From positions 22,850 through 86,849 of the forward strand of contig LBWJ01000008.1 of assembly GCA_000993595.1 (NCBI GenBank): a stretch of DNA of 64,000 nt, in the 5' to 3' direction. The position numbers and the translations under genes were made by a program. Source of the DNA: Candidatus Peregrinibacteria bacterium GW2011_GWC2_39_14. Its GTDB lineage: Bacteria; Patescibacteriota; Gracilibacteria; UBA1369; UBA12463. The notes under the pieces were generated by a model. The model worked only from the letters and a program-made list of their open reading frames with translations. It was not told the DNA's origin and ran no database searches. Of this stretch, positions 57,794 to 64,000 are shown in pieces; within the stretch, counting starts at the first letter, position 1; each line of letters opens with the position of its first letter.

Positions 57794-58498
57794 CTATTTT
57801 AGTTGTTCCAAAAGTGTTTTCGAGCTATCAACGGTAATGCCCGGACCCATTGTGGTCGCAAGGCTGACTCCCTCGATAAAAACACCTTTCACGCTTGCAG
57901 GTTTTGAATCATTCAAAGCTTTCAAAAGAGTCAAAAGATTTTCTTTCAATTCTTTTTCGCCGAATGAAACTTTGCCAAACATATTGTGAACAACGCCGAA
58001 TTTATCACTCTTAAATTCAACTTTACCTTTCTTGATCTGGCCAATTGCATTGATAACATCAGTTGTAACAGTTCCTGCTTTTGGATTTGGCATCAAGCCC
58101 TTAGGGCCGAGAATTTTCGAGATTTTACCAAGAGCTTTCATCATATCCGGAGTGGCGATTGCAACGTCAAATTCAAGCCATCCTTTTGCGATTTCTTCTG
58201 CGAGATCTTCACCACCGGCTTTGATTGCGCCTGCGGCTTTGCATTCTTTTACTTTGTCTTCACTGACGAACGCGATAACGCGAACTTCTTTACCTGTACC
58301 ATTTGGAAGAGCTACCGTTGATCTGACCATTTGGTCTGATTTTTTTGGATCGATTCCAAGGTTAACGTGTACTTCACAGCTTCCGTCAAACTTCGTGATT
58401 GAAGTTTTCTTAAGAAGCGCTACAGCTTCATCGAGCGTGTAGATTTTTTGTGTTACAAGCGCTTTTGCAGCCTTGTACTTTTTTCCGTGTGTTTTCAT
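57794..58498 (-). CDS. rplA: Ribosomal protein L1
   Basis: 234 residues, standard L1 length. ISKILGPKGLMPNPKAGTVT is the L1 signature. The N-terminus MKTHGKKYKAAKALVTQKIY and the RSTVALPNGTGKEVRVIAFV strand also fit. Binds 23S rRNA at the L1 stalk and usually autoregulates the rplK-rplA unit. The usual rplJ-rplL do not follow; dut does. Confidence 0.96.
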   Translation of the reverse strand: MKTHGKKYKAAKALVTQKIYTLDEAVALLKKTSITKFDGSCEVHVNLGIDPKKSDQMVRSTVALPNGTGKEVRVIAFVSEDKVKECKAAGAIKAGGEDLAEEIAKGWLEFDVAIATPDMMKALGKISKILGPKGLMPNPKAGTVTTDVINAIGQIKKGKVEFKSDKFGVVHNMFGKVSFGEKELKENLLTLLKALNDSKPASVKGVFIEGVSLATTMGPGITVDSSKTLLEQLK

Positions 58499-58548
58499 AG
58501 AGTTTTTTTGGTGGTGATAACGGCACGCTGACTAAGCGACCTCCCACA

Positions 58549-58588
58549 ATTAGTTAATTTACAATATTCAATAATCAATTTACAAATT
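58549..58588. repeat. Dispersed AT-rich intergenic repeat, copy 7
   Basis: AATTAGTTAATTTACAATAT, then TCAATAATCAATTTACAAATT, between rplA and rplK; shares CAATTTACA with the copies at 8345 and elsewhere. Confidence 0.6.
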
Positions 58589-59015
58589 ATCCTTCGACTT
58601 TAATACCCAAACTCTTAGCTGTTCCCGCAATAATCTTGATTCCGGCTTCAACATCATTCGCATTCAAATCAACCATTTTCTGTTCTGCGATTGCTTGCAA
58701 TTGAGCGCGCGTGATTGTGCCAACCTTAATTTTGTTTGGTGTGCCTGAGCCTTTTGCGATTCCAAGTACTTTTTTAATCAAAACAGCTGCTGGCGGAGTT
58801 TTCATGATGAACGTGAAAGTTCTATCTGTGAAAACCGAGATTTCAACAGGGACAACTGTGTCGCCCATTGTTTTTGTCTTTGCATTGAATTGGTTACAGA
58901 AGTCTTGAATGTTCAAGCCATGCTGACCAAGCGCAGGACCAACCGGTGGTGCCGGATTTGCTTTTCCTGCTGCGATTTGTAACTTCACGATTGTCTTTAT
59001 TTGCTTTGGAGCCAT
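58587..59015 (-). CDS. rplK: Ribosomal protein L11
   Basis: 142 residues. [20 protein letters not shown] is the L11 N-terminal signature. [20 protein letters not shown] and the ending [20 protein letters not shown] complete the RNA-binding domain. Forms the GTPase-associated center with 23S rRNA. It is 4 nt after the unknown membrane-anchored gene, which separates it from nusG. Confidence 0.96.
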   Translation of the reverse strand: MAPKQIKTIVKLQIAAGKANPAPPVGPALGQHGLNIQDFCNQFNAKTKTMGDTVVPVEISVFTDRTFTFIMKTPPAAVLIKKVLGIAKGSGTPNKIKVGTITRAQLQAIAEQKMVDLNANDVEAGIKIIAGTAKSLGIKVEG

Positions 59016-59019
59016 AGTT

Positions 59020-59751
59020 TTATTGGTTTAAAAGTATTATCAAATTTTTAATAAATGCGTTATTTGTCTTCGGGTAGGTGTAAAAATACACGGTATTTTT
59101 GATTCTGACAACCAAAAATGCACTTCCGATACGTTTTGAGTCATTCATAAAGTAAGAGCCATCGCCGGATTTGTTGTCTTCATTAATGGAAACGCCCGGC
59201 ATTCCTTTGATTCTCGTCTTCACAAGATTAAAAACATCTTGCGCTTCAAGCTGAGTTTGAAATTGCATTTCCGCAACAACCGCGAATATATTTTTTCCGT
59301 CTGTGATATTGAATTCTCCGCTATGCGCATTTAAAATATCGCTCACATCAACGATCTGAAAAACGCGTCCTTCAAAAGTTACGGGAGTAATTTTTGCGCT
59401 TTTAAATCCAACGCTTGTTAATTGTTCAGGAGTTAATTTTTCCGTATTTAGTTTGATATCTTCAAGAAGTTTTTGGATTTCGGTTAGTTTTGCGTCTTGC
59501 GCAGGAGTTTCCGTTTGCGTCGTTTGTGTCTGATCTTGAGTCGTGCCTTGTGTAACAGTGTCAGCATCTTGGCTTGTTTGAGCCAATTTCTGAGATTTTA
59601 TATAAGGTTTATAATCTTGTGTTTGCGTTTGTTCTTCCGCCGCAAAAATATTTGCCCAACCTTGTGTCAAATAATCATATGCAAAAACTTTTCCGAGAAC
59701 ACCAACCGTCAGAACCGCAAGCATGATTATAAAAATTGTAGATTTCTGCAT
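59020..59751 (-). CDS. Membrane-anchored hypothetical protein inside the nusG-rplK operon
   Basis: 243 residues, not recognised. A signal anchor ([20 protein letters not shown]) at residues 6-25 is followed by a Gln/Thr-rich linker ([20 protein letters not shown]) and an outer domain of about 130 residues ([40 protein letters not shown]). It starts 1 nt after nusG and ends 4 nt before rplK, so it is fully embedded in a core operon in which most bacteria have no gene at this place. Confidence 0.7.
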   Translation of the reverse strand: MQKSTIFIIMLAVLTVGVLGKVFAYDYLTQGWANIFAAEEQTQTQDYKPYIKSQKLAQTSQDADTVTQGTTQDQTQTTQTETPAQDAKLTEIQKLLEDIKLNTEKLTPEQLTSVGFKSAKITPVTFEGRVFQIVDVSDILNAHSGEFNITDGKNIFAVVAEMQFQTQLEAQDVFNLVKTRIKGMPGVSINEDNKSGDGSYFMNDSKRIGSAFLVVRIKNTVYFYTYPKTNNAFIKNLIILLNQ

Positions 59752-59752
59752 T

Positions 59753-60298
59753 TTATTTCTTCTTTATCTGTGTAAAATCAAGCTCAATCGGAGTTTCACG
59801 ACCGAAGATGCTGATAAGAATTTTAACTTTTCCTTTTTCTTCATCAATGCTGATGATATTTCCATCGTAATTGACGAAAGGTCCATCCAAAATGACCACA
59901 TGATCGCCGACCGCATAATCGATTTTGAATTTTGGCTCAATTTCGCCCATTTTTCTTTTAATTGTTTTCCATTCATCTTCAGAAACTGGAATTGGGGTTG
60001 TGCCTGCGCCGACGAAACCCGTTACATTTGGCGTATTTCGGACAACATACCAAGAATCATCTGTAACAAGCATATCAACAAAAACATAACCCGGGAAAAT
60101 ACGTTTCTTTTCCGTTACAGGTTCGCCTTTTTTGATGACGATTTGAACCTCTTTTGGGACCATGACGTCGAAAATCATTTCCTGCATTCCAAAAGATTCG
60201 ATGCGTTGCATAAGAGCATCTTTAACCGCATCTTCATAACCGGAATAAGTATGAATGACATACCAGTGACGACCTGTATGTAGAGCTTGTTTTGACAT
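59753..60298 (-). CDS. nusG: Transcription termination/antitermination factor NusG
   Basis: 181 residues. RHWYVIHTYSGYEDAVKDAL is the NGN start, FPGYVFVDMLVTDDSWYVVR and NTPNVTGFVGAG follow, and the KOW domain is YAVGDHVVILDGPFVNYDGN. It binds RNA polymerase and couples it to Rho or the ribosome. Placed 4 nt after secE as usual. Confidence 0.96.
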   Translation of the reverse strand: MSKQALHTGRHWYVIHTYSGYEDAVKDALMQRIESFGMQEMIFDVMVPKEVQIVIKKGEPVTEKKRIFPGYVFVDMLVTDDSWYVVRNTPNVTGFVGAGTTPIPVSEDEWKTIKRKMGEIEPKFKIDYAVGDHVVILDGPFVNYDGNIISIDEEKGKVKILISIFGRETPIELDFTQIKKK

Positions 60299-60302
60299 AG
60301 TT

Positions 60303-60506
60303 TTATAGTGATATTTTCAATAAATATTGATAACCTGTGTTGAACAAAAAGTCCAAGATGCTGAAAAGCAAGGCTGCGCCAAAGCAAAATCCAAGAACAA
60401 TCATTGCGAGCTTGATGGCTTTGTTTTTCGTAGGCCACGTGACTTTTCGGAGCTCTACCCAGCTGTCTTTGAAATAGTTGACCAGTGCGTTATTTTTGAT
60501 ATTCAT
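60303..60506 (-). CDS. secE: Preprotein translocase subunit SecE
   Basis: 67 residues, the short single-helix form. YFKDSWVELRKVTWPTKNKA is the amphipathic SecE signature (ExxKVxWPxxxE-like), and LAMIVLGFCFGAALLFSILD the membrane helix. It is the first gene of secE-nusG-unknown-rplK-rplA. Confidence 0.95.
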   Translation of the reverse strand: MNIKNNALVNYFKDSWVELRKVTWPTKNKAIKLAMIVLGFCFGAALLFSILDFLFNTGYQYLLKISL

Positions 60507-60544
60507 ATTAGATTTGATATTTTGCGCTTAAAACTCAGCGCGTT

Positions 60545-60566
60545 TTTAAAAAAGCCTTCTCAGGCC
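60545..60566 (-). terminator. Terminator of the Cys-rich lipoprotein operon
   Basis: Minus strand GCCT-GAGA-AGGC followed by TTTTTT. It is located about 65 nt after the stop at 60631 and just upstream of secE. A second small arm GCGCT/AGCGC (60528-60545) follows. Confidence 0.7.
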
Positions 60567-60630
60567 AAGATGAATATAACGCTTATTAAGGGAAAAGGCA
60601 AGAGGAAATGTGAAATACGCGAACTGGTAA

Positions 60631-62211
60631 TTAAGGGCATTCGGGAGTGTAGTGTATTGGCTCACCATGGCAAAGATTTGGAACTCCGCCAATACTCATG
60701 CAATGATCGTTAGCAGTACAAGGATTATTGTCATTACATGGGATAGTGCTACCTGGATAATAATGTACATCATCACATGCGCCAGTTGTAGTGTTGCACT
60801 TTACCAACTTGCAGTCATCGGAGCCGTTAGTGTCGCAGACTACGGGTTCGTCTGTAACGCATTCACCGTCGACACACATACTTGTGGCAGCGCATGGATC
60901 CGAATTTTCAAAACACATGATCCCGTCAGTGGGAGCGTTTATGTGGGTACACCCTCCGGCGGCCACTTCACATGCTTCTTCTCCGGTACAAAATCTTCCA
61001 TCATCATCACATTTAACTTCGTCTCCGTCTACGCACGCACCGTTTTCATCGCATCTTGGGAAATCCAAATGACATATGTCTATTTCACCGCACACGGTCC
61101 CAGCAGACTCTAAGTCATGGAGACAGCCGGTGCCGTCTTCTTCGCAAGCGTCTTTGGTGCAAGGGTCATCGTCGTTGCAATCGGTTAATGCTTTTGGAGC
61201 GCATTCCAAATTATTACACCATCCATCAAGCGCGCATAGTCCATCGGGAACAATTGGGTCATCACAAGGCGTTTTTTCATTAGGAATATTTGTATGCGTG
61301 CATCCGATAGCAGAATCGCAAGTTTCTTCACCGTCGCATAAATTGCCATTATCAGGACAGTCGATAAAGCTTACATCTAAACATTTTCCGCCAATACAGA
61401 CAGAAGGATCGTTATGACAAGCATCTTGTATGCCGCAAATAGTACCGTCTTCAACTGAAGAGCTTAAGCATCCGGTTCCGGCAACACAAGTATCTAAGGT
61501 GCAAGGATCATTATCATTGCAATAAACCACTGCGTTAATGGGAGTTTCTCCGGGCTGGCATTTTCCATTGGCGTCGCATTCTCCATCAATAGTGCAATTT
61601 TTATCGTCTTGGCAAAACGCTCCTTCAACAGGTGCATTACATTGTCCATCTAAACATTTTTTAGAATGACAAGGGTCTTTATCCCATTCACATGCGATTT
61701 TTTCACCTTCACAAATGCCGGTTCCATCGCACGAATCGTCTTGCGTGCATAAATTTTCATCATTACAAGATGTGCCTAAGTCCTTAGGTGTAAATTCACA
61801 GTATCCGGCCGTTGCTTCGTCGGAAGAAGAAGGCGGTATGCCGTCAGCGGAAGGAACACAATTTGCATTTATACATTCCGGATCAGTTACCATTTCGGAT
61901 AATCTGGAAGCACATTCTCCGTCATTTTTGCATGGTATGGCATGGGAGGCATCAGAATCATCGTCGTCATTGCCATCAGGTTGAGCATCGGAAACGTCTG
62001 TGATTCCGTCAGTTCTGACATCATCGGTCGAATCATCGCCAACCGCAGAAGCTGCACCACAACCGGCTAAAAGCATCGCGGAAAGAAGAACGGCTCTATG
62101 GAAAAATATGCGTGCTTTCCCTAATTTTGGCGGCTCACGATTTTCAATCTTAATGGGCGCATCGAAATTAGTCGTTAAATCTTGATCGTTTGTATGTTGT
62201 ACGGAATTCAT
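60631..62211 (-). CDS. Cys-rich, Asp-rich secreted lipoprotein (copy 2)
   Basis: 526 residues. An N-terminal extension of about 35 residues, then a lipobox signal (RAVLLSAMLLAGCGAASAVG; Cys at about residue 51). An Asp-rich spacer (GDDSTDDVRTDGITDVSDAQ) follows. The rest is built of Cys-rich units such as CNDNDPCTLDTCVAGTGC, CIGGKCLDVSFIDC and CDGEETCDSAIGCTH, a style seen in large myxobacterial/planctomycete surface proteins. It ends HYTPECP. Such domains form disulfides outside the cell. It is the downstream member of a tandem pair, 20 nt after the 62232 gene. Confidence 0.75.
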   Translation of the reverse strand: MNSVQHTNDQDLTTNFDAPIKIENREPPKLGKARIFFHRAVLLSAMLLAGCGAASAVGDDSTDDVRTDGITDVSDAQPDGNDDDDSDASHAIPCKNDGECASRLSEMVTDPECINANCVPSADGIPPSSSDEATAGYCEFTPKDLGTSCNDENLCTQDDSCDGTGICEGEKIACEWDKDPCHSKKCLDGQCNAPVEGAFCQDDKNCTIDGECDANGKCQPGETPINAVVYCNDNDPCTLDTCVAGTGCLSSSVEDGTICGIQDACHNDPSVCIGGKCLDVSFIDCPDNGNLCDGEETCDSAIGCTHTNIPNEKTPCDDPIVPDGLCALDGWCNNLECAPKALTDCNDDDPCTKDACEEDGTGCLHDLESAGTVCGEIDICHLDFPRCDENGACVDGDEVKCDDDGRFCTGEEACEVAAGGCTHINAPTDGIMCFENSDPCAATSMCVDGECVTDEPVVCDTNGSDDCKLVKCNTTTGACDDVHYYPGSTIPCNDNNPCTANDHCMSIGGVPNLCHGEPIHYTPECP

Positions 62212-62231
62212 ATGAATTTAATATTTTGTGA

Positions 62232-63842
62232 TTATGGGCATTCAGGAGTGCCATGAACGGTTGACGTAGATTCACAATACGTTGGCCAGTTTGGAGGGTC
62301 ATAATCGTCTACGTGAGCAACGCAATGGTCGCCCATGGTGCAAGAATTATGATCGTCACACTCGTGTCCTTGCGGTAAATATTCACCTTGATCCGGTTCG
62401 TCTTTAACGCATTCTCCGGTTGAGGTATCGCAGTGTACTTGAGATGAAGTTTCACAAGTATTCAAGGTTGCTTCGCATATTAGAGGTTTAGTCGTGACGC
62501 ATTCTCCATCATTGCAAGCGCTTTCTAAGGCGCATTGATCGGGATTATCAGTGCAAACAGACCCATTCAGTGGTACATTTATATGTGTGCATCCATCTAC
62601 GGGGTCACAAGCTTCTTCACCATTACAGAATTCTCCATCATCGGGACAATCAATAAGACCTGTTCCAACACATTCGCCATCAAGACATCTGGCAACGTCG
62701 ATATGGCATGCGTCCGCAGATGCGCAAACCATGTTGTTCGGCATCGGAAGATGATCACATCCGGGATTTTCGCCTTGTCTGCAAGTGTCTTGAGTGCATG
62801 GCTTATCGTCATTACAATCCATTGATGTTTTCGTTACGCATTGTCCTGCGACGCAATAGCTTTCAAGCGCACATAAGTCATCTGCGTAGTTGTCGTCACA
62901 AGCGGCATGTTCAGCAGGAATATCAATATTTACGCATCCATCTACTGGGTCACAAGCAGGTTTGCCATTACACGATTTTCCATCGTCAGCACATTCAATT
63001 GGGTCAGTGCCAACACATTCTCCGGCAACGCACGTTGGAGGAGCATTGTGACATGCATCTTGCGTTCCGCATATGATTCCGTCTTCAACGTCAATATGAG
63101 CACAACCTGTTCCAACTTGGCAATAATCGGTTGAACATGGGTCATGATCGTCGCAGAAAGCGGCAGTATCTTCAACAAATATTCCATTTTGGCATTCTCC
63201 TTTAGAATCACATTTTCCACCGGTTGTACATTGTGTTTCATCATTGCAAGATGCACCAACTGTAACGGTATTACATAAGCCATTTTCAGGATTGCATTCT
63301 TTATCGTGGCATTCAAGTCCATCCCATGCGCATGCGACCGCTTCACCTTCACAAACCCCGGACCCGTCGCAAATATCGTGAATCGTACAGAAGCTTCTAT
63401 CATCGCAAGGTAAATCTTTCTCTTCCATATCAAATTCGCAATGGCCGGGTTTATCCCCACTGTATCTGTCTTGAGTAGGATCATCAGGTATACATTTTGC
63501 ATCTACGCAGTCGGGATCAAGCCCCATATGACCCAATTGAGCAACACAACCTTCGTCGGTTTTACATGGTATAAAATTATCGTCGCCATCAGGTTGAGCA
63601 TCGGAAACATCTGTAATTCCATCGGTTCTAACATCGTCGGTCGAATCATCGCCAACCGCAGAAGCTGCGCCACAGCCGGCTAAGAATAACCCTGCGACAA
63701 GAGCGGCCCTGGAAGCAAATCTGCGAAGACTTCCGATTTTGGCTGGCGGATTGTTGGGACCGGATGCTGTTATTGCAAAGTCGGTTTGTAAGGCATTTCC
63801 ATCTAAATCTAAGCTTTGGTCAATATAGGGGATAGAGTTCAT
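62232..63842 (-). CDS. Cys-rich, Asp-rich secreted lipoprotein (copy 1)
   Basis: 536 residues, same architecture as the 60631 protein. Lipobox signal RAALVAGLFLAGCGAASAVG, then an Asp-rich spacer identical over about 33 residues to copy 2, then Cys-rich units (CDDHDPCSTDYCQVGTGCAH; CNGKPACDPVDGCVN; CNGEEACDPVDGCTH), ending VHGTPECP. DNA differences within the identical stretch are synonymous, so the two arose by duplication and were kept alike by selection or gene conversion. A consensus promoter (63865-63892) drives both. Confidence 0.75.
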   Translation of the reverse strand: MNSIPYIDQSLDLDGNALQTDFAITASGPNNPPAKIGSLRRFASRAALVAGLFLAGCGAASAVGDDSTDDVRTDGITDVSDAQPDGDDNFIPCKTDEGCVAQLGHMGLDPDCVDAKCIPDDPTQDRYSGDKPGHCEFDMEEKDLPCDDRSFCTIHDICDGSGVCEGEAVACAWDGLECHDKECNPENGLCNTVTVGASCNDETQCTTGGKCDSKGECQNGIFVEDTAAFCDDHDPCSTDYCQVGTGCAHIDVEDGIICGTQDACHNAPPTCVAGECVGTDPIECADDGKSCNGKPACDPVDGCVNIDIPAEHAACDDNYADDLCALESYCVAGQCVTKTSMDCNDDKPCTQDTCRQGENPGCDHLPMPNNMVCASADACHIDVARCLDGECVGTGLIDCPDDGEFCNGEEACDPVDGCTHINVPLNGSVCTDNPDQCALESACNDGECVTTKPLICEATLNTCETSSQVHCDTSTGECVKDEPDQGEYLPQGHECDDHNSCTMGDHCVAHVDDYDPPNWPTYCESTSTVHGTPECP

Positions 63843-63864
63843 ATAAATTTATTTAATGGGAGCT

Positions 63865-63892
63865 ATTATAACCAAAAGAGGAAAATTGTCAA
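63865..63892 (-). promoter_or_regulatory. Consensus promoter of the Cys-rich lipoprotein pair
   Basis: Minus strand TTGACA (63887-63892), 16 nt, TATAAT (63865-63870), 22 nt before the ATG at 63842. Confidence 0.85.
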
Positions 63893-64000
63893 TAGAAGAT
63901 GCCTAAAAAGACCCCGGTTTTTCCATGATAAGATTTGAATAATGGCTTAAATAAAACAAAGAAATGGGTTAAGATTTTGACGAATAATCACAAAAAATAA

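Noticed and set aside
59723..60283. 186-residue open frame antisense to nusG
   Set aside because: Shadow of nusG; Phe/Asn-rich with no domain pattern.
62942..63502. 186-residue frame on the same strand within the Cys-rich lipoprotein
   Set aside because: Alternate frame of the repeat region; the main frame has a lipobox start and regular Cys spacing.
1..64000. Possible recoding of TGA as Gly (code 25)
   Set aside because: Many genes with intact domain ends stop at TGA in frame, and no gene needs TGA readthrough.

Overview
The window is AT-rich, tightly packed bacterial DNA that looks like a Patescibacteria/CPR genome. My best guess is Candidatus Peregrinibacteria or a close relative. Supporting signs are a form II/III RuBisCO, several SLH/cohesin-type surface proteins, a Cys-rich zinc-ribbon protein and a baseplate-J-like/FtsA-like gene pair of a kind often seen in CPR, very short spacers and many orphan genes. 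TGA acts as an ordinary stop (for example at 16047, 18688 and 56039), so the recoded lineages Gracilibacteria and Absconditabacteria are unlikely. The lineage assignment is inference.

Layout. 1-5.2 kb: a minus-strand operon valS - radical SAM/SPASM - nitroreductase - RraA-like (cut by the window edge), preceded by a nucleoside phosphorylase with its own promoter. 5.3-8.3 kb: an actin-fold FtsA/PilM-like protein with a large membrane protein. 8.4-18 kb: ddl and alr (D-Ala supply for peptidoglycan), a second radical SAM protein, a RadC/JAB-like protein and a series of orphan genes, including a diverged tandem pair. 18-22.2 kb: Bax-inhibitor-like protein, yceD-rpmF (overlapping), nusB-rnc and two membrane proteins. 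22.2-28 kb: AlkD-like protein, STAS-like protein, orphans, a BRO-N antirepressor with a companion gene flanked by a duplicated SemiSWEET 3' end, and tRNA-Leu. 28-36.3 kb: Nudix, leucyl aminopeptidase, then a surface cluster (cohesin-like protein, SLH protein, subtilisin-like protease). 36.3-42.1 kb: RuBisCO, an RHH-type small operon, trxB, ferredoxin, HAD phosphatase, long ThyX. 42.2-50 kb: NlpC/P60-like protein, a CAU-anticodon tRNA split by a group I intron, rpsT, a 1025-residue S-layer-like protein, YtxH-like protein. 50-57.7 kb: purD-purF-folD, tmk, zinc-ribbon protein, dut. 57.8-63.9 kb: secE-nusG-(unknown)-rplK-rplA, then two tandem Cys-rich lipoproteins behind a consensus promoter.

The most unusual element is the split tRNA at 44064-44800. 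A group I (IC3-like) intron interrupts the anticodon loop, and an HNH endonuclease gene lies inside the intron on the opposite strand with its own TATAAT promoter. Also notable are the SemiSWEET partial duplication bracketing a BRO gene, several genes whose TATAAT box sits only 6-7 nt before the start codon (probable leaderless mRNAs), and a dispersed CAATTTACA-type intergenic repeat.

Functional picture: a small cell with a proteinaceous surface layer, D-Ala based peptidoglycan synthesis, dTTP supply (ThyX, Tmk, Dut), partial purine and one-carbon metabolism (PurD, PurF, FolD) and RuBisCO probably used for nucleoside salvage. No CRISPR array, rRNA or complete transposon was seen. All assignments come from reading the sequence; no database search was run.
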